This document shows, piece after piece, positions 8,831-17,594 of a stretch of DNA of 64,000 nt (positions within the stretch are counted from its first letter, which is position 1; every line of letters starts with the position of its first letter). Source of the DNA: a bacterium. Its GTDB lineage: Bacteria; Patescibacteria; Microgenomatia; UBA1400; UBA12108. The stretch covers positions 1 to 64,000 of the forward strand of contig JAJYKS010000003.1 in NCBI GenBank assembly GCA_021788365.1. The letters are read 5' to 3'. The position numbers were made by a program, and so were the translations under genes. The notes below the pieces were generated by a model, which had not been told where the DNA came from, made no database searches, and was given only the letters and a program-made list of their open reading frames with translations.

Positions 8831-10098
8831 ACGATGCGGAAATAGAGAAGCAATACGAATAATCCCTGGGGGGAGGTGAGGAAATAGTGGTCAAGAAGCA
8901 GAAGGGGGAGGAGGGGGAGCGCTTGCACAATTTCCGATTTCCAATTTCCAATTTTTAAAAGCTGGGCTACCGAGACTATTCCGGCAAAGCCAAACCAGGA
9001 CAAGAAGAGGGTAAAAGCGTCATGGTCGGGCTGTAGGAGCCGGAGAGTAGGCGTGACGGCGGGGTAGGTAGAGATGCTGGCGCTTGCACCGGAGCCGAAG
9101 ATCGGATATGAGCGAATAATTGAAAAGGAAGTATTTTGCAAACGCAGTCTATCAAAAACGGAAAGATCTAGAGATCGGGTGAGGGTACCAGAAGAGAGAA
9201 GAGAGAGTAAAGATACTAGGAGAACAAAGAAATACAGAATCCGAACGCGTAGAGACCGCAATAGACAACAGGGAATAACTATTCCAAAGAGGGCGAAAGC
9301 GGCGGTGCGGGACTCTGTAAGAAAAACGCCGAGTGCGGCAAGGATAATCGCAAGGGTACCAACAAGGTCCAACCTCGTAGCCATAAAGGCTACAAGATCG
9401 GACCTTCCGACGCTAGCGGTATTTGCCGACCTTGGTCGTTGCAGTCCGACCAACCTCACCGTTATCAAACTAGCTATTACAAGCCAACCAGCGAGCACGT
9501 TGGGGTGAGAGAACGTTCCATACGCGCGAAGCATCGTGTGACCAAAAAATGAGGCTGTGGCGACGGTAGGTGCCCCCACGGCAATGGCGCGTTCTCCAAA
9601 CCAATAGAGAATTCCTTGGAGACTATGGCCGAGGGCCACTTGGATCGCACCAAGGGCTACCTGAAAGAGTGCGGAGGCGACGAGGATATAGGGAATGGTG
9701 GATAGAAAATTGGAGGACAGGGATAATATAAATACTGCGTACAGCAGGAGATGCAGCGACCAAGAAAGGGTGGCGAGTGGGTTTGCCGAGAAAAGGAGGT
9801 TGACAAGGAGAAGGGGTACAATAATTTCCAAGTTCCAATTTTCAATTTTCAGTGAATGTTCAAGTTTCAATTTTATAAAAAGATATATGATAATCAGCAA
9901 GTCGAGCATGTAGAGCGTGGGGGAGAGGTAGTCGACGCGGATACCATATATCAGCGCCGAGTCCGGCCAAAAATGGCGGCCGAGTTCGGTAGCCGAGAAA
10001 AAGACTATGAGAAAACCCAAGCCTTGTTCAAGTGCGTGGCGCAATGAATACGCGGCGGTCGGGTCCTTCCCCTTGGGAGAATGTCGTAAACTTGCCAT
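8791..10098 (-). CDS. O-antigen ligase/polymerase-like membrane protein
   Basis: 435 residues, about 11-12 membrane helices. The Wzy/WaaL-like core shows LTESRTAAFALFGIVI and, after a large outer loop, GSGASASISTYPAVTP followed by LQPDHDAFTLFLSWFGFAGI, corresponding to the family's 'H..fL..w.e.Gi.G' motif. Such proteins join or polymerise glycans outside the membrane. The start is uncertain: ATG 10098 overlaps jag by 71 nt; TTG 10020 is an alternative. Stretches such as LKLEHSLKIENWNLEII and LLKIGNWKSEIV are encoded by AT-rich heptamer repeats and may be expansions. Confidence 0.7.
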   Translation of the reverse strand: MASLRHSPKGKDPTAAYSLRHALEQGLGFLIVFFSATELGRHFWPDSALIYGIRVDYLSPTLYMLDLLIIIYLFIKLKLEHSLKIENWNLEIIVPLLLVNLLFSANPLATLSWSLHLLLYAVFILSLSSNFLSTIPYILVASALFQVALGAIQVALGHSLQGILYWFGERAIAVGAPTVATASFFGHTMLRAYGTFSHPNVLAGWLVIASLITVRLVGLQRPRSANTASVGRSDLVAFMATRLDLVGTLAIILAALGVFLTESRTAAFALFGIVIPCCLLRSLRVRILYFFVLLVSLLSLLSSGTLTRSLDLSVFDRLRLQNTSFSIIRSYPIFGSGASASISTYPAVTPTLRLLQPDHDAFTLFLSWFGFAGIVSVAQLLKIGNWKSEIVQALPLLPLLLLDHYFLTSPQGLFVLLLYFRIVWKTDKPANRLAD

Positions 10099-10492
10099 TA
10101 TCCTTGAACATAAGATGAATCTCGCGGCGTTCTGAGGCGGACAACGGAGGAAGAGCTCGGGGAGAGCCGGCGGCGGCAACTTCTCGCTGCACCCTGTCAA
10201 CCATACCTTTTAGCGTCTCCAGTCGGCGGCTGCGATATCCAGCAACGTCAACTACTACGTGGCGATGTTCGACTTGATCGCGATTTAGCATCATGGACAG
10301 TAGCAGTTGCATGGCGTCAAGCGTTGCGGCAAAACGACCAATAAAACGACCCGCCTCGGATTCGGGGACGTCGATCACGACCGTAATCATCTCTTCTGTT
10401 TCAGAGACAATAATCCTGTCTTCAATAAGGCCGAAGAGGCCACAGAATTGTTTTATTACCTTAGTTTCATCGTTTGTAACCACGAGCGCCAC
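10028..10492 (-). CDS. jag: KH/R3H RNA-binding protein Jag (KhpB)
   Basis: 154 residues. A type II KH domain (about 35-80, VVIDVPESEAGRFIGRFAATLDAMQLLLS) is followed by an R3H domain (LPPLSASERREIHLMFKDN, about 115-134). The N-terminal Jag_N domain found in longer homologues is absent. It is expected to bind RNA and act in translation, division or wall control. It overlaps yidC by 26 nt, the conserved rpmH-rnpA-yidD-yidC-jag order at bacterial origins. Confidence 0.9.
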   Translation of the reverse strand: MALVVTNDETKVIKQFCGLFGLIEDRIIVSETEEMITVVIDVPESEAGRFIGRFAATLDAMQLLLSMMLNRDQVEHRHVVVDVAGYRSRRLETLKGMVDRVQREVAAAGSPRALPPLSASERREIHLMFKDNGKFTTFSQGEGPDRRVFIAPRT

Positions 10493-11231
10493 CTTTCTTC
10501 ATAATTTTGTTCCAATACAACGTGAGGCCACCTGGGCCTGAGACAACGAGCTGTTGCGCTAGTGAAAAGGCGGTTGTTATCACCCAATAGACCGCAAGGC
10601 CCGAAGGGAATTGCAGTGCAAAGATTACCGTCATTAGAGGCATCATAAAAACCATTTGTTGCTGCATGGATTGCGCCATTTCGGCTATATCTTCCTTTTG
10701 AGCTTTTGTGCCTTCGCGCTTTTCTGGCTCGTTTTCCACTGCTGGCAGAAGCGCAACTGAGGCTAAGAGTTGGAGGACGCCGGCTAGGATGGGGAGGGAA
10801 TATGTTGGATCTTTTACTTTTAAATCCCAGATAAGCCAGTGGGTATTGACTGCGACGCCGGCTAGGGCACCTTGGCCGAGCGAGTCGATAAAAACGCGGT
10901 ACAGCGCGATCAATACGATAAATTGCACAATCATGGGAAGACAGCCAGAGGCGGGGTTGATGTTGTGATTCTTATAGAACTCGAGCTGTTTTTGTTGGAG
11001 AAGCTTTGTGTCGTGCCCGTGCTTTTTCTTTAGTGCGTCAAGTTCTGGCTTTAGGTCCGCCATTTTTTTGGCAGCCTTTATTGAGGGTAATACAAAGGGA
11101 ATTAGGATGGCGCGAATTCCTACTGTGAGCACTATGATCGCAAGGCCAAGGTTGTTCCCAAGAATGTGGTAGAGCCATAACAAGCTCTGCAGTAGGGGGC
11201 TGTAGAAGAGGGCGTTCCAAAGATTTATCAT
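10467..11231 (-). CDS. yidC: YidC/Oxa1 membrane protein insertase
   Basis: 254 residues, short form without the large periplasmic domain of proteobacteria. It has the five core helices and the cytoplasmic helical hairpin (KAAKKMADLKPELDALKKKH). It contains GLAIIVLTVGIRAILIPFVLP, in which the arginine fits the hydrophilic groove residue, and the family motif INPASGCLPMIVQFIVLIALY. It inserts membrane proteins, alone or with Sec. Start MINLWNALFY at 11231 is preferred over 11243. Confidence 0.93.
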   Translation of the reverse strand: MINLWNALFYSPLLQSLLWLYHILGNNLGLAIIVLTVGIRAILIPFVLPSIKAAKKMADLKPELDALKKKHGHDTKLLQQKQLEFYKNHNINPASGCLPMIVQFIVLIALYRVFIDSLGQGALAGVAVNTHWLIWDLKVKDPTYSLPILAGVLQLLASVALLPAVENEPEKREGTKAQKEDIAEMAQSMQQQMVFMMPLMTVIFALQFPSGLAVYWVITTAFSLAQQLVVSGPGGLTLYWNKIMKKGGARGYKR

Positions 11232-11266
11232 ATTAATTTTCAATTTTCAGTTTACAATTTTCAAAT

Positions 11267-11521
11267 TCAGGGGACGGGGTCATAGCCCCCGGCACTCCAT
11301 GGGTGACATTTTAGCAGGCGGAGCACAGATAACCAAGCGCCCTTTATGAGTCCGTGCTTTGTAAGGGCAGTTTTGGCGTAGAGCGAACACGTGGGGGTAT
11401 AGCGGCAACTTCCGTGTGCAAGACCAAGATTAGTTGCAACGGCTTTAAGATAGGGGGAGGTTTTCCGCCAAAGGTAATAGGGGGCGGAAATAATTTTTAA
11501 TTTATAATTTTTAATTTTCAT
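11267..11521 (-). CDS. yidD: Membrane protein insertion efficiency factor YidD
   Basis: 84 residues. It carries the family signature CRYTPTCSLYAKTALTKHG followed by CHPWSAGGYDPVP at the C-terminus. YidD is a small amphipathic membrane-associated protein that helps YidC. The N-terminal MKIKNYKLKIIS is encoded by an AT-rich heptamer repeat (aattttt/aattttc units at about 11490-11530), so the N-terminus may be repeat-derived. It sits between rnpA and yidC in the standard order. Confidence 0.92.
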   Translation of the reverse strand: MKIKNYKLKIISAPYYLWRKTSPYLKAVATNLGLAHGSCRYTPTCSLYAKTALTKHGLIKGAWLSVLRLLKCHPWSAGGYDPVP

Positions 11522-11540
11522 TCAAATCTCAATTCACAAG

Positions 11541-11858
11541 TTACAAACTTTTTAGTTCTAAAATGATTTGAGTGTTGGCTGTACGAGATTTTTTGAGAGC
11601 AATTGGTTTGTAGACCACAACACAGTCAAGATTTTTATCTTTAATTAGCGGCCAAAGGGTGTCGTAGGTTATGCGCCTTAGCCAATTGCGGGTCGTTGCC
11701 AACTTGGAAAGCTTCCTTGAAACAATCACGGCGAGGCGAGAAGGGTTGGGAGACGGGGCATAGTAAAACGTAAAGTGCGGCGTCGTCGAGCGCTTGGCTT
11801 GAACACGAAAATTGATAAGTTTTGTGCGGAGCGGAAACTTCCTTGACCGAGGGATCAT
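11541..11858 (-). CDS. rnpA: Ribonuclease P protein component
   Basis: 105 residues, the normal length. It has the basic N-terminus (SRKFPLRTKL) and the RNR-type helix VSRKLSKLATTRNWLRRI, where substrate RNA and RNase P RNA are bound. It matures the 5' ends of tRNA precursors with RnpB RNA, which is not in this window. The start is 9 nt after the rpmH stop, so they are cotranscribed. Confidence 0.9.
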   Translation of the reverse strand: MIPRSRKFPLRTKLINFRVQAKRSTTPHFTFYYAPSPNPSRLAVIVSRKLSKLATTRNWLRRITYDTLWPLIKDKNLDCVVVYKPIALKKSRTANTQIILELKSL

Positions 11859-11867
11859 GAAGCTATT

Positions 11868-12002
11868 TTATACCGTTAGCTTTTTACGGCCTTCGGCGCG
11901 GCGGCGAGATAAGACTTGACGACCTTTATGGGTGCTCATGCGCTTTAAGAAACCGTGGACGTTGCGGCGTTTGGCTTTTTTAGGCTGATAAGTACGTTTC
12001 AT
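11868..12002 (-). CDS. rpmH: 50S ribosomal protein L34
   Basis: 44 residues starting MKRTYQPKKAKRRNVHGFLK and ending RRRAEGRKKLTV, nearly invariant L34 sequence. It is the first gene of the leftward origin operon. A minus-strand TAAAAT lies about 9 nt before its start. Confidence 0.97.
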   Translation of the reverse strand: MKRTYQPKKAKRRNVHGFLKRMSTHKGRQVLSRRRAEGRKKLTV

Positions 12003-12070
12003 ATAGTGTGAATTTTAACAAATGGGAGAGGATTTGTCACGGAGGGATATACTTCCGTCGTATTGTCCGC

Positions 12071-12079
12071 TGTGGATAA
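12071..12079 (+). promoter_or_regulatory. DnaA box upstream of dnaA
   Basis: TGTGGATAA is a perfect 9-mer match to the consensus DnaA box (TTATCCACA on the other strand). It lies 55 bp before the dnaA start, a common site for dnaA autoregulation. Confidence 0.75.
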
Positions 12080-12133
12080 CTTGTGTATAGTCATCCTATC
12101 CTGCCTTGATTTTTTATTGCTGTTTTAGGGGTA

Positions 12134-13504
12134 ATGCGAATGGATATTATTTCTACATGGAAAGCAGTACAGGCAGACCTCGAGCTCTCCATTTCCCCCG
12201 TCCACTATTCCACGTGGATCCGCCCACTTTCGCTCACCTCCCTTGAGACAATGTCAGACGGCAGTCATCTTGCCTCCGTTCTCACCCCCTCCGCATACCA
12301 TCAACAGATTGTTACTCAACGATACCTTGGACAGCTTGAGCGGAGTTTGGGGCGGGTTTTAGGCGGAAAGACAACGTTGTCTGTACTTGTTGGTCGGGAT
12401 GCAACGGAGTCCGTTTCCAGTAAACACCTCAAGCAGCAGGCTGCCCCCTCGCTTTTTTCACCCAATACACTTGCGCCACCCACTCCAACAGGCTCTCATA
12501 ATCTAAACCCTAAATATACCTTTGACACCTATATCGTAGGTGCATCTAACAACTTTGCGCATGCTGCGGCAGTGGGTGTGGCAAAGACTCCTGGTACGCG
12601 CTATAACCCGCTTTTTATCTATGGTGGTGTGGGGCTTGGTAAAACCCACCTTATGCATGCCATCGGCCACGCGATTTTTTCTGACCACCCCGATTGGGAC
12701 ATTATGTATATTTCGGCCGAAACTTTTGGGAGTGATCTTATCGCTAGCTTACAGAACAAGCGAACGGCACAGTTTAAGAAAAAATATCGCTCACCAAATG
12801 TTCTTCTTGTGGATGACGTGCAGTTTATCGCTGGGAAAGAATATATCCAAGAAGAATTTTTCCACACCTTTAATGAACTCTATTTGTCCGGGCGACAAAT
12901 TGTTATGACTAGCGATCGCCCGCCGCAAGAAATTTCGAGGATTGAAGAGCGTCTATCGTCACGATTCATGGGCGGGCTTACTGTCGACATCCAGCTTCCT
13001 GATTTTGAGACACGAGTGGCCATACTCACCCAGAAATGTCAATCTCTGGGCGTACCGGTCCCCGCGGAGGCCCTTTCCCTCATCGCCGAACGGTCGCCAA
13101 CCAATATCCGAGAGCTTGAGGGAGTTCTCCAGACGATCCTTTCCAAGGCTGCTCCAGGCACCGATCTGACTAGCAATGTCGTTCGCGAGTACTTTGGCAC
13201 TGAACACGAGCGGCGGAGCCAACGGGTGCGTCCCAATGCCGTCATCGCCAAGACTGCACAATATTTTGACTTTAAACCATCTGAGCTCACCGGTAGCAGT
13301 AGAAAAGCGCCCTTAGTTGCAGCTCGGCATGTCGCCATGTATCTTCTCTACGTTGATTTTGACTTACCCTATGAACAAATAGGCGATCTTTTTGGGGGGC
13401 GCGACCATACAACCGTTATGCATGCCGTCGAGAAGGTGGCGGGGGAGCTCAAAACCCAAGCTGAGATTGCCAAGATAATTGCCGATATTAAACATGGGCT
13501 GTAA
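12134..13504 (+). CDS. dnaA: Chromosomal replication initiator DnaA
   Basis: 456 residues. Domain I is at about 5-85, a short Pro-rich linker at 105-120, then the AAA+ domain with Walker A GGVGLGKTHL (about 164-173), Walker B LLVDDVQFIAGKE, and sensor sequences. The C-terminal DNA-binding domain ends with GRDHTTVMHAVEKV. It melts oriC and loads the helicase. ATG 12140 (MDIISTWK) is an alternative start because AGGGG sits 8 nt before it. Confidence 0.97.
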   Translation: MRMDIISTWKAVQADLELSISPVHYSTWIRPLSLTSLETMSDGSHLASVLTPSAYHQQIVTQRYLGQLERSLGRVLGGKTTLSVLVGRDATESVSSKHLKQQAAPSLFSPNTLAPPTPTGSHNLNPKYTFDTYIVGASNNFAHAAAVGVAKTPGTRYNPLFIYGGVGLGKTHLMHAIGHAIFSDHPDWDIMYISAETFGSDLIASLQNKRTAQFKKKYRSPNVLLVDDVQFIAGKEYIQEEFFHTFNELYLSGRQIVMTSDRPPQEISRIEERLSSRFMGGLTVDIQLPDFETRVAILTQKCQSLGVPVPAEALSLIAERSPTNIRELEGVLQTILSKAAPGTDLTSNVVREYFGTEHERRSQRVRPNAVIAKTAQYFDFKPSELTGSSRKAPLVAARHVAMYLLYVDFDLPYEQIGDLFGGRDHTTVMHAVEKVAGELKTQAEIAKIIADIKHGL

Positions 13505-13742
13505 TGTGGATAACTATGGGGAAAAGTCTGTGGATAGGTGAGTGGAAAGTGGTAGGAAAACTAACCCATGTTATGGGTAAAAGTGGAGAAGTTTGGGGTT
13601 ATACACCACCCGCTAAGTTATCCCCAGTTTTATCCACCGCGTTTTCCCCCACTCCTACTCGACATGTTTTCCGGAAATCCACCGCGCCTACTAGTACTAC
13701 TACCTTAATTATCTATAATAGGGGGATCATAAAGGAGCCATT
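13505..13742 (+). other. oriC: Replication origin (oriC) between dnaA and dnaN
   Basis: 238 non-coding bases. DnaA boxes: TGTGGATAA at 13505-13513 directly after the dnaA stop, TGTGGATAG at 13529-13537, TTATCCCCA at 13618-13626, and TTATCCACC at 13630-13638. A stretch ctactagtactactac (13688-13703) reads as DnaA-trio repeats, followed at once by the AT-rich ttaattatctataata. An ACCCAT/ATGGGT inverted repeat lies at 13565-13579. The order boxes, trios, AT-rich unwinding element matches the Bacillus-type origin model. Confidence 0.85.
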
Positions 13743-14840
13743 ATGAATATTGAGATTTTACAGGAACAGCTTGCTAGCGGGCTCACCTCCGTGCTTCGTG
13801 CCGTGTCGTCTCGAGCTCAGCTCCCCGTGCTCTCCCATGTACTTCTTGAAGCTACGGCCGATGGGATTACTTTATCGGCAACAGATCTAGAACTGGGTAT
13901 TCGTATAAAGATCCCCGCTAAAGTTAGCGAGCCCGGAACCATTACCGTGCCCGCCAAGATGCTTTTTGAGTTTCTTTCATCGCTATCCCCGGGGAAGGTG
14001 TCGCTGGCTTTTGCGGGGGAGACGCTTACCGTAGCCTCTGGTTCATATTCGGCAAGTTTCCAGACCCTTCCCGTTGAGGAGTTCCCCACCCTTCCCGTTT
14101 TTACCAAAGAAATTATGGTTGCGACTATTAGGCTCTCGGACTTGACGAGGTCAGCAGATCGAGTAACCTTTGCAAGTGCCAAGGACACTTTGCGGCCGGC
14201 ACTTACTGGCGTTCTCCTTGAGTCGGGAAAGGAATTGACTTGTGTTGCAACAGATGGGTTTCGCCTGGCCGTACAAAAAATTCCGGTTACTTCTGGTAGC
14301 GGATTCGCAACATCTCTACTCGTTCCTGCTCGAGCAATCGGAGAAGTGGCCCGGACGGCATTCCCCGAAACCATAGATGTTGGTTATATTGCCGAGTCGC
14401 ATCAGCTGCTTTTTTCCTCCCCTGAAACGATGGTAGTGACACAGCTTTTAGATGGCAACTTTCCTGATTATGGGAAAATTCTTCCCAAGGAGTTTACTTC
14501 GGAGCTTTTACTTTCCCGAGCTGAGTTGCTGCAAGCTGTTAAGGCTGCCCATATTTTTGCACGCGACAACTCCAATATGATGCGGTGGAAGGTGGAAAAA
14601 AAAGAACTAACCATCTCTGCGCGCAGTCCCGAGCGAGGGGAGTGTGTGGTTCGGGTGCCAATTACCACTACCGGCGAAGATGGGGAAATAGTATTTAACA
14701 CAAAATATATTCTGGATTATTTGGGCGTTGCCGAGGCTGACGAGCTATGGTTCGGGATGAAGGGCTCGCTTGCTCCCGGAATGTTCCGCGATGGAAAAAG
14801 TGACACCGGGATGTATGTTGTTATGCCAATAAATGCGTAG
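13743..14840 (+). CDS. dnaN: DNA polymerase III beta sliding clamp
   Basis: 365 residues, three-domain clamp. Typical segments are SSRAQLPVLSHVLLEA (first domain), TFASAKDTLRPALTGVLLE and ATDGFRLAVQKI (second), and the C-terminal YVVMPINA, close to the family's 'PMR' ending. It tethers the replicative polymerase. Unlike most genes here it has a clear Shine-Dalgarno (AAAGGAG, 13731-13737) 5 nt before the ATG. Confidence 0.96.
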   Translation: MNIEILQEQLASGLTSVLRAVSSRAQLPVLSHVLLEATADGITLSATDLELGIRIKIPAKVSEPGTITVPAKMLFEFLSSLSPGKVSLAFAGETLTVASGSYSASFQTLPVEEFPTLPVFTKEIMVATIRLSDLTRSADRVTFASAKDTLRPALTGVLLESGKELTCVATDGFRLAVQKIPVTSGSGFATSLLVPARAIGEVARTAFPETIDVGYIAESHQLLFSSPETMVVTQLLDGNFPDYGKILPKEFTSELLLSRAELLQAVKAAHIFARDNSNMMRWKVEKKELTISARSPERGECVVRVPITTTGEDGEIVFNTKYILDYLGVAEADELWFGMKGSLAPGMFRDGKSDTGMYVVMPINA

Positions 14841-14849
14841 AGGTATTTG

Positions 14850-15000
14850 GTGCGTCAGTATATCGGCTTGTCGGCAAATCGGTTTTTCAGTTTGTCGGCT
14901 GAATCGGAGTGGAAACGGGGTTTGCTTGCGGGCCGGCATTCTGATTCGCTGGCACACTAGCCCGCTGATTTGCTGGTGTGCTACCCGGCTGATTGTCCGG
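14850..15000. repeat. 8-bp-period repeats spanning the dnaN-virB4 junction
   Basis: Left block (14850-14908): gtcagtat, atcggctt, gtcggcaa, atcggttt and so on. Right block (about 14940-15000): gctgattt, gctggtgt, gctacccg, gctgattg. The right block lies inside virB4 and encodes its repetitive tail (NQPGSTPANQRASVPANQ). The coding tail therefore seems to be made by repeat growth. Confidence 0.7.
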
Positions 15001-16824
15001 AATTTTGGCTGCCATGGCCACGGCTAGTTTTTGCTGCTTTGCCAAAAGTTCTCGAGGGTCGGTGGTGATTAGGCCATGCTCTTCTGGGGAGGCGACAACT
15101 TTTATGGCGACGTGGTTTTGGCCGGCGAAAAAAAGCGCTTCACCAACCTCGGCGGTGAGTAGCAAGTGTCGCTCTCCTTGGGAGAGATAGAAGACTTTAG
15201 CAAGGTTTTCTATCGCGGAAGTCGATTGTTTCATTAAAACCTGGATACTGCTGTTGCTGACGATAGCCTTCCCGTGGTCTGATTTAAGAAAATCATCCAC
15301 ATCTTGTGTAATGGTGGTGAGCCCTAGAAAGTATTTGCGGGCTCGCTTGGCAATACTATAGAGAAAGTTGGCGGAGTCTTCGGATTTCATGAGGTACCAG
15401 GCCTCATCAACTACCAGTAAACGCCTCTTCATGTCGCGCTTTACCTTGGTCCAAATATAGTCAAGAATGATAAAGATGGCGGTTGGGCGCAGCTCGTCTT
15501 GAAGATTCTTAATACCAAACACTGTGAGTCTGTTTCCGAAGTTGACGTTTGATTTCTGTGAAAAAATGCCTTGAAAACTTCCCTTTACGTATTTTTCTAG
15601 CCTGTCTGCAAGGCCGCGGGCAACAGACTCTTCCATGCCAACAAGCGCCTTATATAAATCCTCCATGAGCGGTGGTTCTAGGTTGTGAGTTGCTGGGTCG
15701 CGCGTAATTCCCTTCATCTGATAGGTCATAACCAGCGCGCGGTCGAGGAGAGCTTCCTCGGTTGGGTTCATGTCGCCCATCATGATTTTTAACAGTGAGT
15801 GGAGCGAGATGATTTTCATAGCGAGCTCGTTTTCATCCGGCTCAGCCATTTGTGGCAGCTCAAACGGATTTATACGATTTGGACTGCTAAAGCTAAAATC
15901 AACATAGGTGCCACCCAGGGTTGTTGCAAGTTTGCGATACTCGTCTTCAGGGTCAATTGCAATAACCTCCGTGTCGAACAACATAGAGCGCAAAACCTCG
16001 AGTTTTACCATGTAGCTTTTGCCAGAACCGGATTTGGCAAACACAACCATGTTGGCGTTCTCTAGCGTAAAGCGATCAAAAATAACGAGCGAGTCGTTGT
16101 GCTCATTGATGCCATACATAATCCCTTCATTTGCGGTCAGCTCACTTGAGGTGAAGGGAAAGGTGGTGGCAAGGCTCGTTGTGTCCATGTTGCGGTTAAT
16201 TTTTAATTTGTCGAGGCCGGTGGGGAGCGTCGTCTTGAAGCCATCTTCTATTTGTAGCGTGGCAGTTTTGGCAACAATGAGGAGCGCGCCCAAAGCACTT
16301 TTTACTTGATTGGTCACCCGGTCGAGCATATCCTTTTTGTCGTCCCGGATCGTAACATAGAGTCCGAATTGAAAGAAGCGTTCGGCGCCCTTGGCGAGTT
16401 GTTCTTGTAGGGCGCGAGCATCTTCGAGCTTTACCTGAGTGTCAATGTTGACGATTCGGCCACGCTGGATGTCGCCCGCTATTTCAGCCTCCATCTCGGC
16501 GATCTTGCGGCGCAAGTCTTCGATAACCCCTTTACCCTCTACTGGGTAAATAAACATAGAGATAGTAAGGCTGTGATTAAAGTTTATGAGTGGCGAAAGC
16601 CAGTTGGCGTTTACAAAGCGTGGGTAGCCGGCGACAAAGAGGGTGCGGTAGTAGGTATCGTTGATTTTAATATCGGAAAAATCGACCTCAATGGCTTCTG
16701 GGGCGATAATGTCTTTGACGTTGGACGTTCCCTGTGAGAGAACTTGTACCGGCTGAGAGACGGCAGGGCCACTAGTATCGTCTTTCTTTTTCGGCATGAA
16801 TGGAAAGGGCAGGTTAAGAGCCAT
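14887..16824 (-). CDS. VirB4/TraC-type secretion ATPase
   Basis: 645 residues. Walker A is AKSGSGKSYMVKLE (about 263-276), Walker B is RLLVVDEAWYLM (about 465), and a conserved ITQDVDDF follows. This is the motor ATPase of type IV secretion or conjugative pilus systems, working at the inner membrane face. The N-terminal domain of full-length VirB4 seems to be carried by the separate gene at 16949-17587. The last ~40 residues are Pro/Asn/Gln-rich and repeat-encoded. Minus-strand TATACT lies 8 nt before the ATG. Confidence 0.88.
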   Translation of the reverse strand: MALNLPFPFMPKKKDDTSGPAVSQPVQVLSQGTSNVKDIIAPEAIEVDFSDIKINDTYYRTLFVAGYPRFVNANWLSPLINFNHSLTISMFIYPVEGKGVIEDLRRKIAEMEAEIAGDIQRGRIVNIDTQVKLEDARALQEQLAKGAERFFQFGLYVTIRDDKKDMLDRVTNQVKSALGALLIVAKTATLQIEDGFKTTLPTGLDKLKINRNMDTTSLATTFPFTSSELTANEGIMYGINEHNDSLVIFDRFTLENANMVVFAKSGSGKSYMVKLEVLRSMLFDTEVIAIDPEDEYRKLATTLGGTYVDFSFSSPNRINPFELPQMAEPDENELAMKIISLHSLLKIMMGDMNPTEEALLDRALVMTYQMKGITRDPATHNLEPPLMEDLYKALVGMEESVARGLADRLEKYVKGSFQGIFSQKSNVNFGNRLTVFGIKNLQDELRPTAIFIILDYIWTKVKRDMKRRLLVVDEAWYLMKSEDSANFLYSIAKRARKYFLGLTTITQDVDDFLKSDHGKAIVSNSSIQVLMKQSTSAIENLAKVFYLSQGERHLLLTAEVGEALFFAGQNHVAIKVVASPEEHGLITTDPRELLAKQQKLAVAMAAKIPDNQPGSTPANQRASVPANQNAGPQANPVSTPIQPTN

Positions 16825-16830
16825 ATCCTA

Positions 16831-16952
16831 TCAGTATACCAGCTAGTCGGCGAGTCGGCGGGCCGGCATGTCGGCTTGTCAGCGAGGCCGGAAAACCGAT
16901 GCACCGATTTAACTGATTGGCTGACTAGCTGATTTGCTGATTTGCCGACTAT
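16831..16952. repeat. 8-bp-period degenerate repeat array
   Basis: Begins in the virB4 -10 box and runs upstream: ctagtcgg, cgagtcgg, cgggccgg, catgtcgg, cttgtcag, then after a short break ctgactag, ctgatttg, ctgatttg, ccgactat. It fills nearly the whole gap up to the stop of the next gene. Confidence 0.8.
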
Positions 16953-17587
16953 CTGGCCACGTTGGGGGCGACGACGGGCTGCTCGTAGTCGGCGGCGGTG
17001 CCAAATTTTTGCCCCTTTACCGTTGCGTTATAGAAGCTGTGAAAGAGGGACATAAGATTTTGGGTGTTGAGCTGGTTAGCTGTTAATCCAATGCGCGTTA
17101 GTTGCTTAATAATGTGATCGCGCTTTGGCTCGAGGTCGGCCTTCGCTTTGTCGATAAGACTTTGGTCTATTACCACCTTTCCTGAAAGGGTGATCATCTG
17201 ATAGGAAATAACCACATAAAATTTTTTATCCAAAACATTCTGTTCGGTGATTGTTGTTTCCACAAACTGGCGGTACTTGTGCATGCGGTCTTGCAAAACG
17301 GGATCGTGAAGCTTTTTCTCTTGTGTGCTTAGTAACTCGAGGTAGGAGCTAATGTCCTTTTTGTCGGATTTTACGACTATTTGGATGGGAAAACTAAGCG
17401 AATTTAGTAGGCCGGCATACGCGTAGATGGTGGCGTCTTGTTCTTCCTCAGAAAGCAGGCCAAAATTAATGGCGGAAGTAGATATTAACATGCTGCAGGT
17501 GCCATTTTTTAATATAACGAGGTCATCTTGGATTGTTTCTACGTCGAGATGATCCTGAGTGGTTGCGACAATGACATTGTTGTCCAT
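16949..17587 (-). CDS. TraC/VirB4 N-domain-like T4SS protein
   Basis: 212 residues, soluble. It opens VETIQDDLVILKNGTCSMLISTSAINFGLLSEEEQDA (in parts), resembling the start of TraC/VirB4 proteins, where a short beta strand carries 'v..gdi....dg.....' before the ATPase. There is no Walker motif. Its place between PrgI and VirB4 is the usual CPR order. I infer that it supplies the missing N-terminal part of VirB4 as a separate subunit. Minus-strand TATACT (17596-17601) lies 8 nt before the ATG. Confidence 0.6.
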   Translation of the reverse strand: MDNNVIVATTQDHLDVETIQDDLVILKNGTCSMLISTSAINFGLLSEEEQDATIYAYAGLLNSLSFPIQIVVKSDKKDISSYLELLSTQEKKLHDPVLQDRMHKYRQFVETTITEQNVLDKKFYVVISYQMITLSGKVVIDQSLIDKAKADLEPKRDHIIKQLTRIGLTANQLNTQNLMSLFHSFYNATVKGQKFGTAADYEQPVVAPNVAR

Positions 17588-17594
17588 ACGGACT

